64,000 nucleotides of DNA from Parastagonospora avenae f. sp. tritici 18332-5 (GCA_022559985.1 JAFJTR010000002.1:62001-126000); one strand, 5' to 3'; shown: positions 46,239 to 58,556, counted from the first letter of the stretch. Program-made: numbers and translations. The notes: a model not told the origin generated them from the sequence alone.

Positions 46239-47847
46239 TGGAGTGGTGTTTCGAAGGGAAGAAGCGAAAAGATTGATCGACGCGATTCATAAGTTGGAGA
46301 GGATAGGAAGGTGAAAGGGAAGCCGACGGTTTAAGTAGTGGGGTCACTAGCGCCGATCATGCTCTATGGCGCGCATCAGCCACAACTCTTAGGCAATAAC
46401 GGATGACCGATTAAACCGCGACAAGTGCAGGATCGAAGAAGAGCGAAAGAATAAGCTAATCTCGCTCCAACAAAGAGAGCCCAGACTTGGGGCGGTGGAT
46501 GACGCAGCGGATTATCAGCTTCGAGCTTGCCTTACCACGTGTCACAGCTACCTAAGCGATGGCCCATACGACTTGCTAGGTCATGTACACCTCCCGGAAT
46601 GCAAACAATGTTTCAGGCGCCGTTGCGCTCGTTTACGATCGCCCCCTGGCGGATCTACGTTGGTGCTGCGGTAGCATCGAGGCTCCATCTTCAGATCACT
46701 CGTTCAGACATGTGCCTTCGGTGTCCGTGACCTAGCCTAAAGAGGGAGATCGCCTGGATTTGTGTATAACGACCGAACCGCGGGTACAGCCGCGCATTAT
46801 CTTTCATCCATTGCAATGTGCTGATTGTGACCCACGGAACCGGTAGGTACCAATGTGCTAGAAGCCGCAATCAAGTTCTCGGCAAAATCTCGTTGTACCG
46901 GTCGCAGAACTATTAGTAGCCACGACGTTGTGCGTGAGCAAGTGGCATTGCCGCGACCAAAGCGGGACTGATTCAGTGTACCAAGCTCCTCGAAGTCTTA
47001 AAAGTCACTGGTGACTGGAGAGTTGCTCGGTCGCTACAAAGTAACGCGCGGTTCAGGCTCGATGGGCCAAAATGTAAACGCTTGGTTCTTGTATTCTCTA
47101 CGTCTAATGCTTCGCGACACTGTAAGCGCCGGAGGGGAGGTACCGCTGCGCACGGAGGCGCATATCGCTCGCAAGCAACGGTTGGAGGTACATTTCGACA
47201 GGTACATCGGTGCTTCTCAGCAACAACTCGACGATCTGCAGGCCTTTGAGACGAGATTAGCCATGCTGCTGTGCTGTGAGGATTGCAGAAGCTGACCGTG
47301 CCATCTCGAAGCCCCCCGCTTTCAGCAAGTCAACAGTTCTCAGTCGTCCAGTAAGAAAGGGAGCGCACCCTAGCAGACAAAATCTGCATGCCTGATCGTG
47401 GTGGTGGTGACTTGAGCGTGGGCTTGAGCGTGCAGGCGGTGAGATGAACTCTGTTGTCGTTGTCTATCTTCCGCTTCATCAGCCGGACGCCAAGCCATAC
47501 ACAGGCTAGCCGCGTTGGTCGACTTTCGTCTTATCCTTGCATACTTTCGAAACCTAATGGCCTCATGTGCATCTATTGTTAAGGGTCGTAGAGTTCTTTA
47601 CTCGTTGTTGCTGACGCGTCAAATCATGGGAGGTGCGGGGTGGCAAAGACGGTTACAAGCTTGTGACATTCGACGTAGCGCCTGCTCGCGCGTGCCGAAA
47701 AATATGGCGGTTACCCAATGAAGCGCTTTCTCCGTCACCATAGGCAAGCCCTTCCTGAGTTTTCGTCCGCTCGAGAGGACCTCGTTCCTCTCAAAGTACC
47801 ATCACGTTGTCTGATTGTCGAACAAATTTGAGTCAGTCAACGAAGCA
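46239..47847. other. 1.6-kb stretch without a recognised gene
   Basis: The region separates the divergent RING-PHD and saccharopine-dehydrogenase-like genes. Small frames near 47.0-47.3 kb and 47.5-47.7 kb lack motifs and splice support. Nothing repetitive noticed. Confidence 0.4.
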
Positions 47848-49303
47848 ATGGCATCAACAACGCGAGAGTATGAGCTTATCCTGGTGCGTTCGCCAGATTA
47901 TCGCGCATGAAACACACTGATAAGGAGACCTTAGCTGGGAGCGACTGGTTACACAGGCAAACTCGTTGCAGAGTGGATAAGCACTCAACTCCCCGAGGAC
48001 CTCAAATGGGCGATTGCTGGACGGTAAGGATCATCAATGTAATGTCAAAGTCACCACGTGTTCATGATTCTAATAAAAGCGCGTAACAGAAGCGCCAAGA
48101 AGCTACAGGCTGTAGTCGATGAGTTGAACACGTTGAGCCCAGGACGCAAGCAGCCCGGTAATACACGAAACTCTGGTATTGACTTCTGTGAGGCTAATAG
48201 CTACGTCAGACATTGAAACTTGCGAGATCAACGAAGACCAGCTGAACGACCTAGCGAAGAAGACCAAGCTTATCATAAGCACGGTTGGACCCTTCATGTT
48301 CTATGGCGAGCCTGTTATGGCAGCATGCATCAATAATGGTACGCACTACCTCGACAGCACGGGAGAGGTGCCCTGGGTTTACGACATGATCGCCAAATAC
48401 GACACCCTTGCAAAGAAGAACAACAGCATCGTCATTCCCCAATGCGGTCTCGATTCTGTTCCAGCCGACATCATGGCGTATGTCCTAGCGAGGGAAATAC
48501 GCAAGCGATACAACGCCGCCTGCGAGAGAGTCATCATGACCCTTTACGACTTCAAGAGCGGTATCAGTGGAGGCACCAGCCTTACGATGTTGGAGCTCTT
48601 CAACAACTATTCGCTTGGACATCTGGCCAAATCCATGCACCCTTACTCACTCTCGCCGGTCAAATCAGATAACACTGTTGGCACCCCAGCGGGAAGCTTC
48701 CCACATAGCCTACTCGGACTGCTCTCTGTGCCTGAACTCGGTGGCTTGCAGACTGTAGGCCTCATGGCTTCCGTCGACGAGTGTATCACTCACCGCTCGT
48801 GGGGCCTATACTCTCAAGCTGCACAATCGACAAACGACGCCTCAGTTTCGTACGGTCCACGCTTCCGCTTTAACGAGTACATGCGCGCCGGCGGTATTGT
48901 CAGTGCGTTGCTCGTCAAGGTTGCTCTCGGCTCCGTAGGACTCTTCCTGGCGCTCCCACCAACACGATGGATCCTCGCCCCTCTGATGAAGAAGTTCCTT
49001 ATCCCAGCGCCAGGCGATGGACCAAGTAAAGAGAAGATGAAGAAAGACTTCATGAACTACCGCGGCGTCGGTGTCGCTGAAGAAGGGAAAGGCAAAGTTA
49101 CCGCTAAGATTGACATCGCGCATGGTGGCTATGTCGCGACGGGTATGACGTTGAGTGCTGCTGCGAAGGTCATAGTGAGGGGCAGATTGGAGGACACTGA
49201 GGCTGGAAGGTGTGGTGGTGGCATTCTGACGCCGGCGACTCTGGGCGACGAATATGTCAAGACGCTCGACGACTTCGGCGTCAAGATCAACATCGACAAT
49301 TAA
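47848..49303 (+). CDS. saccharopine-dehydrogenase-like oxidoreductase
   Basis: Four exons (47848..47883, 47935..48023, 48090..48157, 48201..49303) encode 431 residues. Three small 5' exons build the Rossmann start MASTTREYELILLGATGYTG with the dinucleotide-binding GATGYTG, then WAIAGRSAKKL. Later motifs are STVGPFMFYGEPVMAACINNGTHYLDSTGE and GLDSVPADIMAY, as in the eukaryotic SCCPDH-like and bacterial trans-acting enoyl reductase group. A hydrophobic stretch (ALLVKVALGSVGLFLALPP) near residue 290 suggests membrane or lipid-droplet association. True saccharopine reductases of lysine synthesis differ in the C-terminal half, so lysine biosynthesis should not be inferred. The third intron is only 43 nt. 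Confidence 0.87.
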
Positions 49304-49355
49304 GGACGACTCGCGAGATTCGATCCGATGTTTGAAGTACTATACACGTTTGCGG

Positions 49356-49478
49356 TAAATTCAGTCGCACAAGCGGCAAGGTTGCACGCTTAAGCGCAGA
49401 AGCGAGAAGCTTCATCAACACTCAACATAGCCTTTCTATAAGAGTGATGCTCACCTGAATTTGTGGTCGCATCCCGTC
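49356..49478 (+). repeat. dispersed repeat, copy B
   Basis: Same block order and orientation as the copy at 2122-2235. Block 1 is 49356-49380, with one C-to-T difference that turns one stem pair into a G-T wobble; block 2 is 49418-49431; block 3 is 49470-49478. It lies ~50 nt past the stop of the saccharopine-dehydrogenase-like gene. The spacer lengths differ from copy A. Confidence 0.6.
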
Positions 49479-50400
49479 ATTTTCTTGTTGCTAGCGGTTG
49501 GGCGCTGACACTTCTATCCTATCGCGCGTTTCTAAAATTGTGTCGACAAGCACGTGATCACGCGCTGCGCTCACGCCGTTGTAGACGGCCCTTCATTTGA
49601 TGACGACCTGCAATGGAACGCGAGGAAAAGCAATATCCTTGGCTGGTGGGAAATTTGCTTACGCCAATGTGTTTACTTACCTCAGTCTGCCCAATTAGAT
49701 AAAGATAGTCTTGAAAACAGCGTTGAGCTCAGATCCTAAGTAAAATCGTTGTCTAGAAACTATGTCCTTGTTTTACTAAATACGCACATCGTTATCGCCT
49801 AAAATTGCTTGTTCCGATATTATTGCTTATCCCAGGCAGCTCCTCTTCCTCACATTTTACTGTCTCGACATCCCTTTTCTTACCTAACTTTGCTCGATTA
49901 TTGTTCTTCAACACAACCCTTAAACTTCCACGCCTTTTTGAGCGAGAGTACATTACTTGGGAGTTTGCCTCTGTCCCGTTTTCAATCTCGAACACGTGTT
50001 ACGATCAAGGAGTTGTGACTCTTTGGCAACAACGAGAACCAACAAAGGGCGCCAAAAGCGGGGCTGTGCGACCCAATCACGTGACCCAACCATCCAGCCA
50101 AGACATACCATCCACGGCGGGCGTACCATCCACGGATGGCAGAGACACACAGGATGGTAGGAAGGATCTCTTAGTATATAGATCTCAGCAATGTGCTCTT
50201 ATAGCTCATTGTCTTCAACTTCGTATTTCAAGTTACCCAATACATAGTACTCTTTACAGAAGCACCCCCTTACTGTCTTAGTACGCCCCAACCTCCGTAT
50301 CCAGTGCCACTTCACTTATCCTCGAAAACCAACTTGAGCCCATCAACACCGGCTATCTAATTGTTAGCTATTTGATAGGTTTTAATAACACGTTGGTGCA
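49479..50400. other. intergenic stretch before the F-box pseudogene
   Basis: About 920 nt without a supportable gene. It contains a small direct repeat, TACCATCCACGG at 50106-50117 and 50124-50135, and is otherwise unremarkable. It presumably includes the former promoter of the F-box gene. Confidence 0.4.
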
Positions 50401-52218
50401 ATGGAGTCGCCATATTATGAGTCAGACATGGAAGATGTCAACGTTGAACGTAGCTATGACATATGGCTAATGGTGCTTGACTTGGTAGGTGCACCGCGTT
50501 TCATAAAACCGCGTCAGTACTAATCCACACGCGTAGACAAATCTCCAGTCCGATATAGCAACATTATGTCTGGTATCTAAAGTGCTTCACAGTGTAACTG
50601 TGAAGCGTATTTATCATACTGTACGTGTACGGTTGTGGGACGAATGGTCGATGCAAAGTTTCAATCGGAGCATGGAGGCTGGGGCTACGCGGCACCTCCA
50701 GAAGACAAGGTCATTGATCTTGGAGGATATACGACCTCCTAAAGAGCCGCATCTTATCCAACCCACCTATCGGGGATCCTGTAAACCAGCTGACTTTTCT
50801 ACGTACCTGAGGGGCTTTAAAAAGCGCCAGCGAACAGTCACGCTCCGAGACGAGTCGATAGAACAAGTCATAAAAGTGTTTCCTAGAAGTGAAGTGCTAC
50901 GATCGTTCTGGTATGTTGCAACTTACCCGTAGTATTGCTGTCAGCTAAACAAGTAGTTTCATCTCCGAACGAACTATAACAAGAAAGATGTTCAGAACTG
51001 TCTTGATGGAGTTTTCGGGCCTGACACACGTCTCATGCACCATCGATCGGATCTCTTGGCTTCCCTAGCCTCATCATGTCAACCCCATTGCTTTAAATAT
51101 CCGGAATCTTGAGCTCTGTCTCACGACTGCTCCAGAGCTTTGAAAAGCCATCAAGGTCCTGTCGCTTACATTGCATTCGACTCTCCAGCGGCTACCTTCA
51201 TGTATCTCACCCCCAGTCACGCAAAAACTCGCGAGTGTAGCGCTCAAAGCAGGGGTAAAAAGTCGTCTATCAGCATCGTGGTCTCCCGATTCGCCCCCAC
51301 TACTTCCGAAGTTGCGAGATATCGTGCTTCGAGGCATGGATGTTAATGAGATACACGGATCTCTGTCTGCACTCATGGATTTGAAGAGTTTGGAGCGACT
51401 TACCCTTGCTCGCTGCGATGGCATATACGATTTCTTCGCCCATGTCCACCTCGACTCGCATGCGGAGAGTGCACTTCCTAACTTACGACATCTTGATTTA
51501 CAAGCCACGAAATCTGATGCCGCGGGTAGCGGAGGAATATTTGAAACGGGAAAAGGCTGTTTGGAAACTCTCCTAAGCTCGACATAGTTGGAGAGCTTAC
51601 ATCTATCAGGGATAGATATGGGCATGATGACAAATCAGATCTTCGAGATCTCGCTCAGGAACTATAGCCTTGTCGGCTTCAGCGCGCACATACGAGAAAA
51701 TCTTCCCGTCGATAGGTTCAACGAGATTAATCATTAGCGACGTCAATGAAGTAGGTGAGTCGCTGGATGAAGCAATAAGGGGCTGCCCAAATCTGCGAGC
51801 TCTTAGGTGGATGATACCGGAGTGCGACATATTGGACCGTTATGAGTACGAGTACGAAACAATGGGGGACGCATTCATAGTGAGTTCACTGTTGTCATCG
51901 CGATTCAGTAAGCTCACATCTTTTAGTACACTTTAAGTCAACTCCCTTACCTACGTGTGCTGCACCTCCGCCAACGGAACTTCCTGGAATGGCACTGGAG
52001 GTCAAAAAGAAGATTTAATCCCGATGCTGTCACTTCTACTATTCATCGGTGGGCGAAAAGGTTTTTTCGACGCCTTGCACAAGCGGCAACAGAACCCCAA
52101 GCTCCACGCCCTGGTCATCGGCAGCTACATTAGAGACAGAAACGAGGAGCGAGACGACGTGGGTGTACCTGATGGGTACAACTATTTCCCTCAAAACTGC
52201 TTTCTTAGAGGCATGTAG
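50401..52218 (+). pseudogene. decayed F-box/leucine-rich-repeat-like gene
   Basis: Translation from the ATG at 50401, across an intron 50485-50536 (GTAGGT...TAG), gives an F-box-like segment (IWLMVLDL, then IATLCLVSKVLHSVT) as in fungal F-box proteins. A second intron (50911-50956) leads into leucine-rich sequence such as LKSLERLTLARCD and LPNLRHLDLQ. The frame then contains stops at 51066 (TAG), 51141 (TGA) and 51585 (TAG), a shift to another frame near 51650 (IISDVNEVGESLDEAIRGCPNLRALRW), and a further stop at 51934. Protein-like sequence continues across each break, so this is decay and not chance. Intact relatives would be substrate receptors of SCF ubiquitin ligases. Its 3' end is approximate. 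Confidence 0.75.
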
Positions 52219-53272
52219 ACCGATATGCTTGGTCGCACTACTGCGGTCGCTGTACCAGTAACCAGGGCGATCTTGCGGGCAGCGGAGCCTTTGGCGGAAA
52301 TTCTGGATTACGACCCAGAATTCGGTCTTATCAGCGCTAACATGGGGCGACTGAGCATTCAGTGAGAGCTGCATGGCCTTTCTCAATCTTACATTGAGGA
52401 CTTGAGTTGGGAAAATTTCGTTCGGTTCATACTTCGCGCCTTCTTGCGTTGACGTGGCACAATCGAGACATGTATCGCGAAATCTCAATACTCATAGTCC
52501 GCATCAATGTGACTTTTTAAATTGGCAAGTATGTTCTTGATGCTGGTAGCAAAGTTTGGACATGCGAGCTCGTGGTTCCATGTTCTGACGCCTATTTCCT
52601 TCTCAGTCTACTACAGATTCGAGCTATTTATTTTTTGGTTAGTAAAAAGAGACTCTTGAAGATGTTCGCGGCTTTATCTCGTAGTTCGTTCTCACTCTAC
52701 GCATATGTATAGTAGTTGTGTTGCTCTACCTATGTCGGATTCATTATGCATCGGGGATACCGGTAGCGCTTCGCTCAGGCTAATTTTTGAGGCAACATCC
52801 CGGTGTCAATACCGACCAGCATCGATTGCTCTCAAGGTATCCACCCATCAATAGCCTCGCTCGAAGACATGACCGACATGACAAATCAAGCTAATCGTTG
52901 GACAAACGGAACATTACCAATCTTCGGATCTCACTACCCTATACGAGCTTAGCCTGGCCAACCTCAATCCCTCTAAGCGAATCATGGCTTGCAGTGCGGG
53001 AACTCATATCTGAGGCTTACACTACCACGTATCCAAGAGGGCATTGCTGTTCTAATATTATGCGTTATAGATAGATCTCCACGGAGCTGACAGCAAACTG
53101 CGGATTTAGGCTATGGAATTTCGAAGTGGACGAAAACGGCTTACATATGGGGATGAATGATGGAGACTCTTGGCATCGACAATCTCGCGAGGCTATAAGT
53201 CAAGGATATTGTCGTTGTGACCATGTTCAATAAGTTTCCCATCCCATGCGAGCATTTCAAACTCACGGAGAT
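52219..53272. other. stretch between the F-box pseudogene and the OYE-like gene
   Basis: About 1 kb. The left part may contain further remnants of the F-box gene, but frames are too broken to follow. The right end is the promoter side of the OYE-like gene. No other feature seen. Confidence 0.4.
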
Positions 53273-54491
53273 ATGAAGAACATGGACAACACTGAGCTCT
53301 TTGAGCCTCTCAGCATCGGTGGTATTCATCTCGCTCATCGCATTGTCCTTGCGCCGTTGACTAGGTAGAATTTCACCACCGAAGACTTTGTTTCATGACT
53401 GACGGGTCTTCAGATTTCGTACAGGTCATGATCAGAACATATTGCCATTTGTAAAGGACTATTACGCCCAACGAGCCTCAACTCCAGGTACACTTCTCAT
53501 CACTGAAGCCATAGTACCATCTCGGCTCGCCGGCTCGATCACTCACATGCCCGAGCTGTGGTCCGACGCGCATATAGCTGCTTGGAAAGAAGTCGTAGAC
53601 GGAGTCCATGCCAACGGCAGCTACATTTTCCTCCAGATCTGCGGTAATGGGCGCGTAGCTTTTCCCTCGGAAAGAGCAAAAGACGATTTGGACTTGATCG
53701 GACCGAGCGCTATTCCCATCACCGACCCAGACGGCAGTGGAGTCTTTCCCGCGGATGGAGAGAAACCCATACCACGCGCGATGACTGAAGAAGAGATCTG
53801 GCAGGTTATCGCCGACTTTGCGCTAGCTGCCAAGAATGGTGTCGAGAAGTGCGGCTTTGACGGCGTCGAGATCCATGCTTGCAATGGAAACCTGCTCGAT
53901 CAGTTCATTCAGGACAACTCAAACCGCCGAACTGATGCCTGGGGTGGTAGTGTTGAAAAGCGGTCGCGCTTTGTCATCGAAATCGCCAAAGCCGTCATTG
54001 CAGCAGTGGGAAAGAACAAAGTCGGAATCCGTTTCAGTCCTTACAGTACCTATCTCTCCATGCGCATGGACGATCCGATTCCACAATTCACATACCTCAT
54101 CAAGGAGCTTGGCACACTCCGCGTAGCTTACATCCACCTCATCGAGCCGCGCATTGCCGGTGACAGTGGTGTCGAAACGAATCAATCGGACTCGCTGATC
54201 CCCTTCATGGATGCGTGGGGACGCGAGTGTCCGGTCATTGTGGCAGGTGGATTTTCCGCTGAGAGCGCGCGCAGCGCGTTTTCTACTGGCGGCTTATATG
54301 AAGGAAGAAAAGTTGCCATCGCGTTCGGAAGGCATTATGTGAGCAACCCGGACCTCGTGTTTCGACTCAGACATGGTGCGCCGCTGGAGCCATATGATCG
54401 AAAGACGTTTTATAATATTGGAAGTAAGGAAGGCTATACGGATTATGAGTTCTCAGAGGAGTATAAATTTCAGTGTAGTAGCCAAACTTAA
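53273..54491 (+). CDS. Old Yellow Enzyme-family flavoprotein with altered active site
   Basis: Two exons (53273..53364, 53414..54491) encode 389 residues; the 49-nt intron falls inside LTR|FRTGHDQN, restoring the family N-terminus APLTRFR. FMN-barrel elements are present: RASTPGTLLITEA, GFDGVEIHACNGNLLDQFIQD, VGIRFSPY and VAIAFGRHYVSNPDL. The substrate-anchoring His and Asn are kept (HACN). Two usual residues are missing: the proton-donor Tyr of HxxNGY is Asn, and the Trp of QLWxLGR is Cys (QICGNGR). OYEs reduce activated alkenes with NADPH; in the ergot-alkaloid EasA group, loss of this Tyr (to Phe) goes with isomerase activity. The frame is intact although both neighbours are pseudogenes. 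A second ATG at 53282 is an alternative start. Confidence 0.88.
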
Positions 54492-55055
54492 ACGTGGTGT
54501 TTGCAGGCAAGTAGACGACGGGCCATTGTTGGATCAGATGCAGCACTTGCTACTAGTTACTGAGCTTGACGTCATCACATCAAGAAGTGCCACCCCTGCC
54601 ACCAGGCGCAGCAAAAAATTCGCGCGCGCTATGCTTCACGATCCGAAGCACTATCTAATGGCAACTGCAAATGTTAAGCTGTCTATCTCCAAGGTGTTTA
54701 GAGCTCTTCACAACGTACTAATTAGCGCTTGTATATAAGATGGCAGTTTCTCTCTAATAGTAAGTTGCGGTCAAACAGGCGGCGCACGAATAACTCCTGT
54801 GGGCACTCTTAGCATATCTCATTATACACTTTGCGTGATTCTACCTCGAAATTGTTAGCAATGTTGCCTAGATATGACACAGGATGGGGCGGAGCCGCCT
54901 GCCAACAAATCGGGAGCTGGAAGGGCGTTGCTTCCAAGGTTGCATGCTCAGCCACTCACACGGCATGACCCCTCAGCTTGATTGCCATAAGCTTTCAAGC
55001 ACGTTGTCGCCAGTCCTTCGTTTACAAACCTTCATTCACACCTGAAAGAGCAATT
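54492..55055. other. intergenic stretch before the NLR pseudogene
   Basis: 564 nt with no supportable gene. It should contain the 3' side of the OYE-like gene and the former promoter of the NACHT gene. Confidence 0.45.
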
Positions 55056-57943
55056 ATGGAAGCTCTAGTCGCCCTCGGATTCGCTGGCAACGTGGTGCAG
55101 TTCATCCAGGGCGCAGGTGCCCTGATTGTGCTGGCATACGAGATCAGAGACACCGGGAATCCGAGGAGCATACCAGAACTCACCACGCTTTCAGATACCT
55201 TGATCGGTCACACTGCCATGCTTCGGGCACGTCTGAAAGCCTAACGCAACACTAACAGAAGAAAACCAGGTCAGATAGTAGCCGCAGTCCTGCATGGGCA
55301 GGACCAGATCACCTGCTAACTGCCCCCGCTTAGAACCTTTTGAACCTTGCGATCCAATGTGGGGAAGCTGGGAGCCGGTTCATTGCTTACCTGCGCACCT
55401 TGAGTAGTAGTTCCAATGCGCGTGGCATTAAAGCAATGGGAGTGGCAATGAAGCAATGGGGGTGGCAATGAAGTACCAATGGGCATCACCGAAAGTCAAA
55501 GATTTCGTGAACGGGCTTGCAAGAAATCCAACAGGAGCTCAAGGCGCGAAACATCCTGAGCGAAATTGGACATGTGCAATCTGCCATCAAACTCCTCACA
55601 ACTACCGTCCAGAACCAGACAAACGCGGGTATCTCATCTATCCAGAAGGAACTTCGAAATTGCGTGAGTGAAGTCCTTGCCCTGCGTCAAAAGATCTAGC
55701 GTCAGCATCTGTAGGACATTGGCTGGGAAAAGAGCGTTGAAAACAGCATCTTGACCTGGTTAAGCTTTCGGCAAGTTTCATGGAGATATGAATGCATAGA
55801 CAAAGCGTACAGCCGAACGTATGAGTGGATTTTCGAAGCGCGAGACAACAAAAAAGCATGGCCTAGCTTTTGGTCTCACCTCACACAGGATGTATGCGAC
55901 CCATACTTCATCAACGGAAAAGCAGGCAGTGGAAAGTCAACTCTCATGAAGTTCGTTCGTGACCATGCAAAAACTAAAGAAGCCCTAAAGCAGTGGGCTG
56001 GGACCAACGAGCTACTGGTACTGCATTTCTTCTTCTGGAGTCTTGGTTCGTCTTTGCAGAAGACGCACGTTGGCATGCTGAGAGGTCTGCTTTTAGCAGC
56101 TCTGAATGAACATCCCGAGCTCATTCTCACCGCCTTCCCAGAGCTGTATTACAAGTGGAAAGACTCGGACTCAGACACGATACCTGAAGATATCGAGATC
56201 AAATTTGCTTTCCAACGTATGATCGAAAATTCGCAATATTTGAGGCTGGCAATTTTCGTTGACGGTATCGATGAGTTCCAAGGCGACTGTCGCGAAATGT
56301 CACGTTTCTTACTAGCATCGCACAACACCAAGCTAGTGCTTTCAAGTCGCCCACTCAACAGTTGCTTGGAGTCTTTAGCAGGATGCCCTACATTGAAACT
56401 TCAGGACCTCGCGAGAGGAGATATGGAAACTTTAGTTCATGGCGAGCTATCCTCACATCGCATGATGAAGTCTCTGATCCAACAGTTTCCGATTCAAGGA
56501 TCGCAATTTGGAAGCCAAGTGGTTGCAAGAGCGGATGGTGTATTTTTATGGGTGAAGCTGGTCATGATACTCCTCATTGATAACCTGGAGAACGGGGATG
56601 ACTTGAAGGAGCTCGCACGGAGGTTGACGGCATTCCCTTCTGACCTCCGAGATCTTTACAGAAGGATGTTCGAGAATATTGACGAGCAGTACCAGAAAGA
56701 GTCAGCTATGTTCTTCTACTTGAAAGAGAAATGGCTTGCAATTGCACAAGATCAGGCTCTACCTGGTCTTGTCGTATGGTACACGATCAACAATGCTGAC
56801 GCCGTGTTCAAAGGTGACGTAGGACCGATGCAACCCGATCGATAGATGTCAATCATGGATTCGCTCGCTAGACGGGTCAAGAGTCGTTGTTGTGGATTAC
56901 TCGAATTCCGATACCTTGGAAAAGCCTTCGATGGTCTATACAATGTAGCGCACATTGACTACGATGTCTCGATCGATGACCTAGAACGGCTACCCATGGC
57001 TTATCTTCACAGGACCATACACGAGTTCATAGTAGCGGAAGACGTGTGGCAAGTCATCTCTGATCTCACAAAAGATATGCAATTTAGTATTCCTGCTAGA
57101 CTTGCATCCGCCTGCATATTAGCTATGAAGCTAGCCAAGAAGATCCATAGTCCCACACACAGAAAATATGTGGACACCTGGGCACACGCCTGTGGATTAG
57201 TTGCAGTAGAATCGCCACTACAAGCTCACGCATACTTGATGGAACTTGACCGACTGATGTCCGCTCTCGAAATTCTGTCCCGTCAAAATCTTGGTGGCCC
57301 ACCTCTGGACATTGATCTTCCTGCGCCACATTGGACCACCGCTTTCTTGCCGTCGACTTTGTGGAACCCGTTTTCACACGACCCGGAGAGCTATGGCAGA
57401 ATATACATATGGGCAGCGGTACTAGGCCTACTGGTTGAACCTATGCCGCTCCCAACGAGCCTGGACGATCAGACGCGCTTTTTTATCGTTACGCATGCCT
57501 TATCTAGTTGGTCAGGGCCGCAGGTGAAAGGATCTATGCACCCACCTGAGCACCGATGCACAACATTGGAGTACTTGCTCGATAGGCTCATGCACCCCGA
57601 GAACGAGGCATGCGGTGCTAGCTTATGGCACTTAGCTATGGTGCATTGCCATAAGCTCCAACAGGACAGACGACTCATGGAAATTGCACGCTTACTAAAG
57701 ATACTGTTGAGCGCAACAAAACATCCTTGTTTACTGTGGCGACAGCCGCTGAAGGAAGCAAGACTTTCTTGGTCCTTCTCAGGAATTAATTTTTCGTATG
57801 TACTGGAGAGCGTTGATCATGTACCACTGTTGGGTCTATTGAGACAACATCTGTATCAGTCAGGCACACAAGAGGACATAAAGCTGGTGAATGAGATCCA
57901 GCGATTGACTGAAAGAGTGGTCGACAACTATAATTCAGTATAA
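55056..57943 (+). pseudogene. broken NACHT-domain NLR-like gene
   Basis: Protein-like sequence runs from MEALVALGFAGNVVQFIQG, a common start of fungal NLR-like proteins, to a C-terminal helical region. The NACHT core is intact: GKAGSGKST (Walker A), LAIFVDGIDEF (Walker B) and LVLSSRP. Breaks, in order: a TAA at 55242; a frame shift that coincides with a 20-bp tandem duplication at 55442-55481; another shift near 55517; TAG at 55697 and 55712; and one TAG at 56843 that separates two halves (364 and 365 codons) lying in the same frame. Intact relatives are STAND NTPases acting in non-self recognition and regulated cell death. A chain of introns could remove some breaks, but not the 56843 stop without splitting conserved sequence. 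Confidence 0.8.
55442..55481 (+). repeat. 20-bp tandem duplication inside the NLR pseudogene
   Basis: The unit GTGGCAATGAAGCAATGGGG (55442-55461) is followed by GTGGCAATGAAG plus diverged bases; a related unit with two mismatches precedes it at 55422-55441. An extra 20 bp is not a multiple of three. The coding frame before it continues after it only if one unit is removed, so this event broke the gene. Confidence 0.7.
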
Positions 57944-58556
57944 TTTGATGGTCGTACTACACATAGATCATTGGAGGTACATGCCCGGGTGGGTGAATCC
58001 CGATAGAGGAAGATCTAAGGGCACGAAGCAAAGGACCTAGACTCCAGAGTCAAATCAAAGTGCCTCCATAAAAGACTTCTCTACCACCTGTATCCTCCAA
58101 CGACATGGCCAGCTTCCACTTTCTACAACACCCGATGTCTTGCCAATGCAGGTTTACATACCTTAGTCTCCGTCCCCTACGAACCATAGAGAAGGACGAA
58201 GCTGCAAGGATAGAAACGATATGAAGCGTTGGAAGAAGGCATGGCAAAATGCGATATCGAATCAGCGTTAGCATGTGTCGTGACCGAGCAGGCACAACGG
58301 TGAAGGCTGAGTTGGTAATGTAGCACAGCTGCAGAACACTGAGGTACACATTCTACCAGCAGATTCATCTCCAAGCTTTCATGTTCATTTAAAAAATCAA
58401 AACTCATCATTTTTCGTACCGCGCTTCGTACTACGCTATCATAAAGGAGTGACCTAGTCGCCTGTAAATGCGGAACAAACGCTATGCAAGTATATACTGT
58501 GAAAAATAGACATTATCGCCATCTTCGGCTCGTTTCTATAGCAGGAGGGACAGCTT
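57944..58556. other. convergent intergenic stretch
   Basis: 613 nt between the NLR pseudogene and the 3' end of the cerato-platanin gene. No gene or repeat seen. Confidence 0.45.

Noticed and set aside
47011..47295. A 94-codon frame between the RING-PHD and the saccharopine-dehydrogenase-like genes
   Set aside because: It has no recognisable domain and ends without supporting context.
48179..49303. Starting the saccharopine-dehydrogenase-like protein at 48179
   Set aside because: The Rossmann nucleotide-binding segment is encoded by three small upstream exons, and 48179-48200 is the end of an intron.
50106..50140. Direct repeat TACCATCCACGG, 18 bp apart, overlapping a CCAT...ATGG inverted repeat
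   Set aside because: Too short and local to call an element or operator; no neighbouring evidence gives it a role.
52077..52090. A third copy of the dispersed repeat (GCACAAGCGGCAA)
   Set aside because: Only 13 bases match, with no second or third block nearby, and the match lies in protein-like sequence of the F-box pseudogene.
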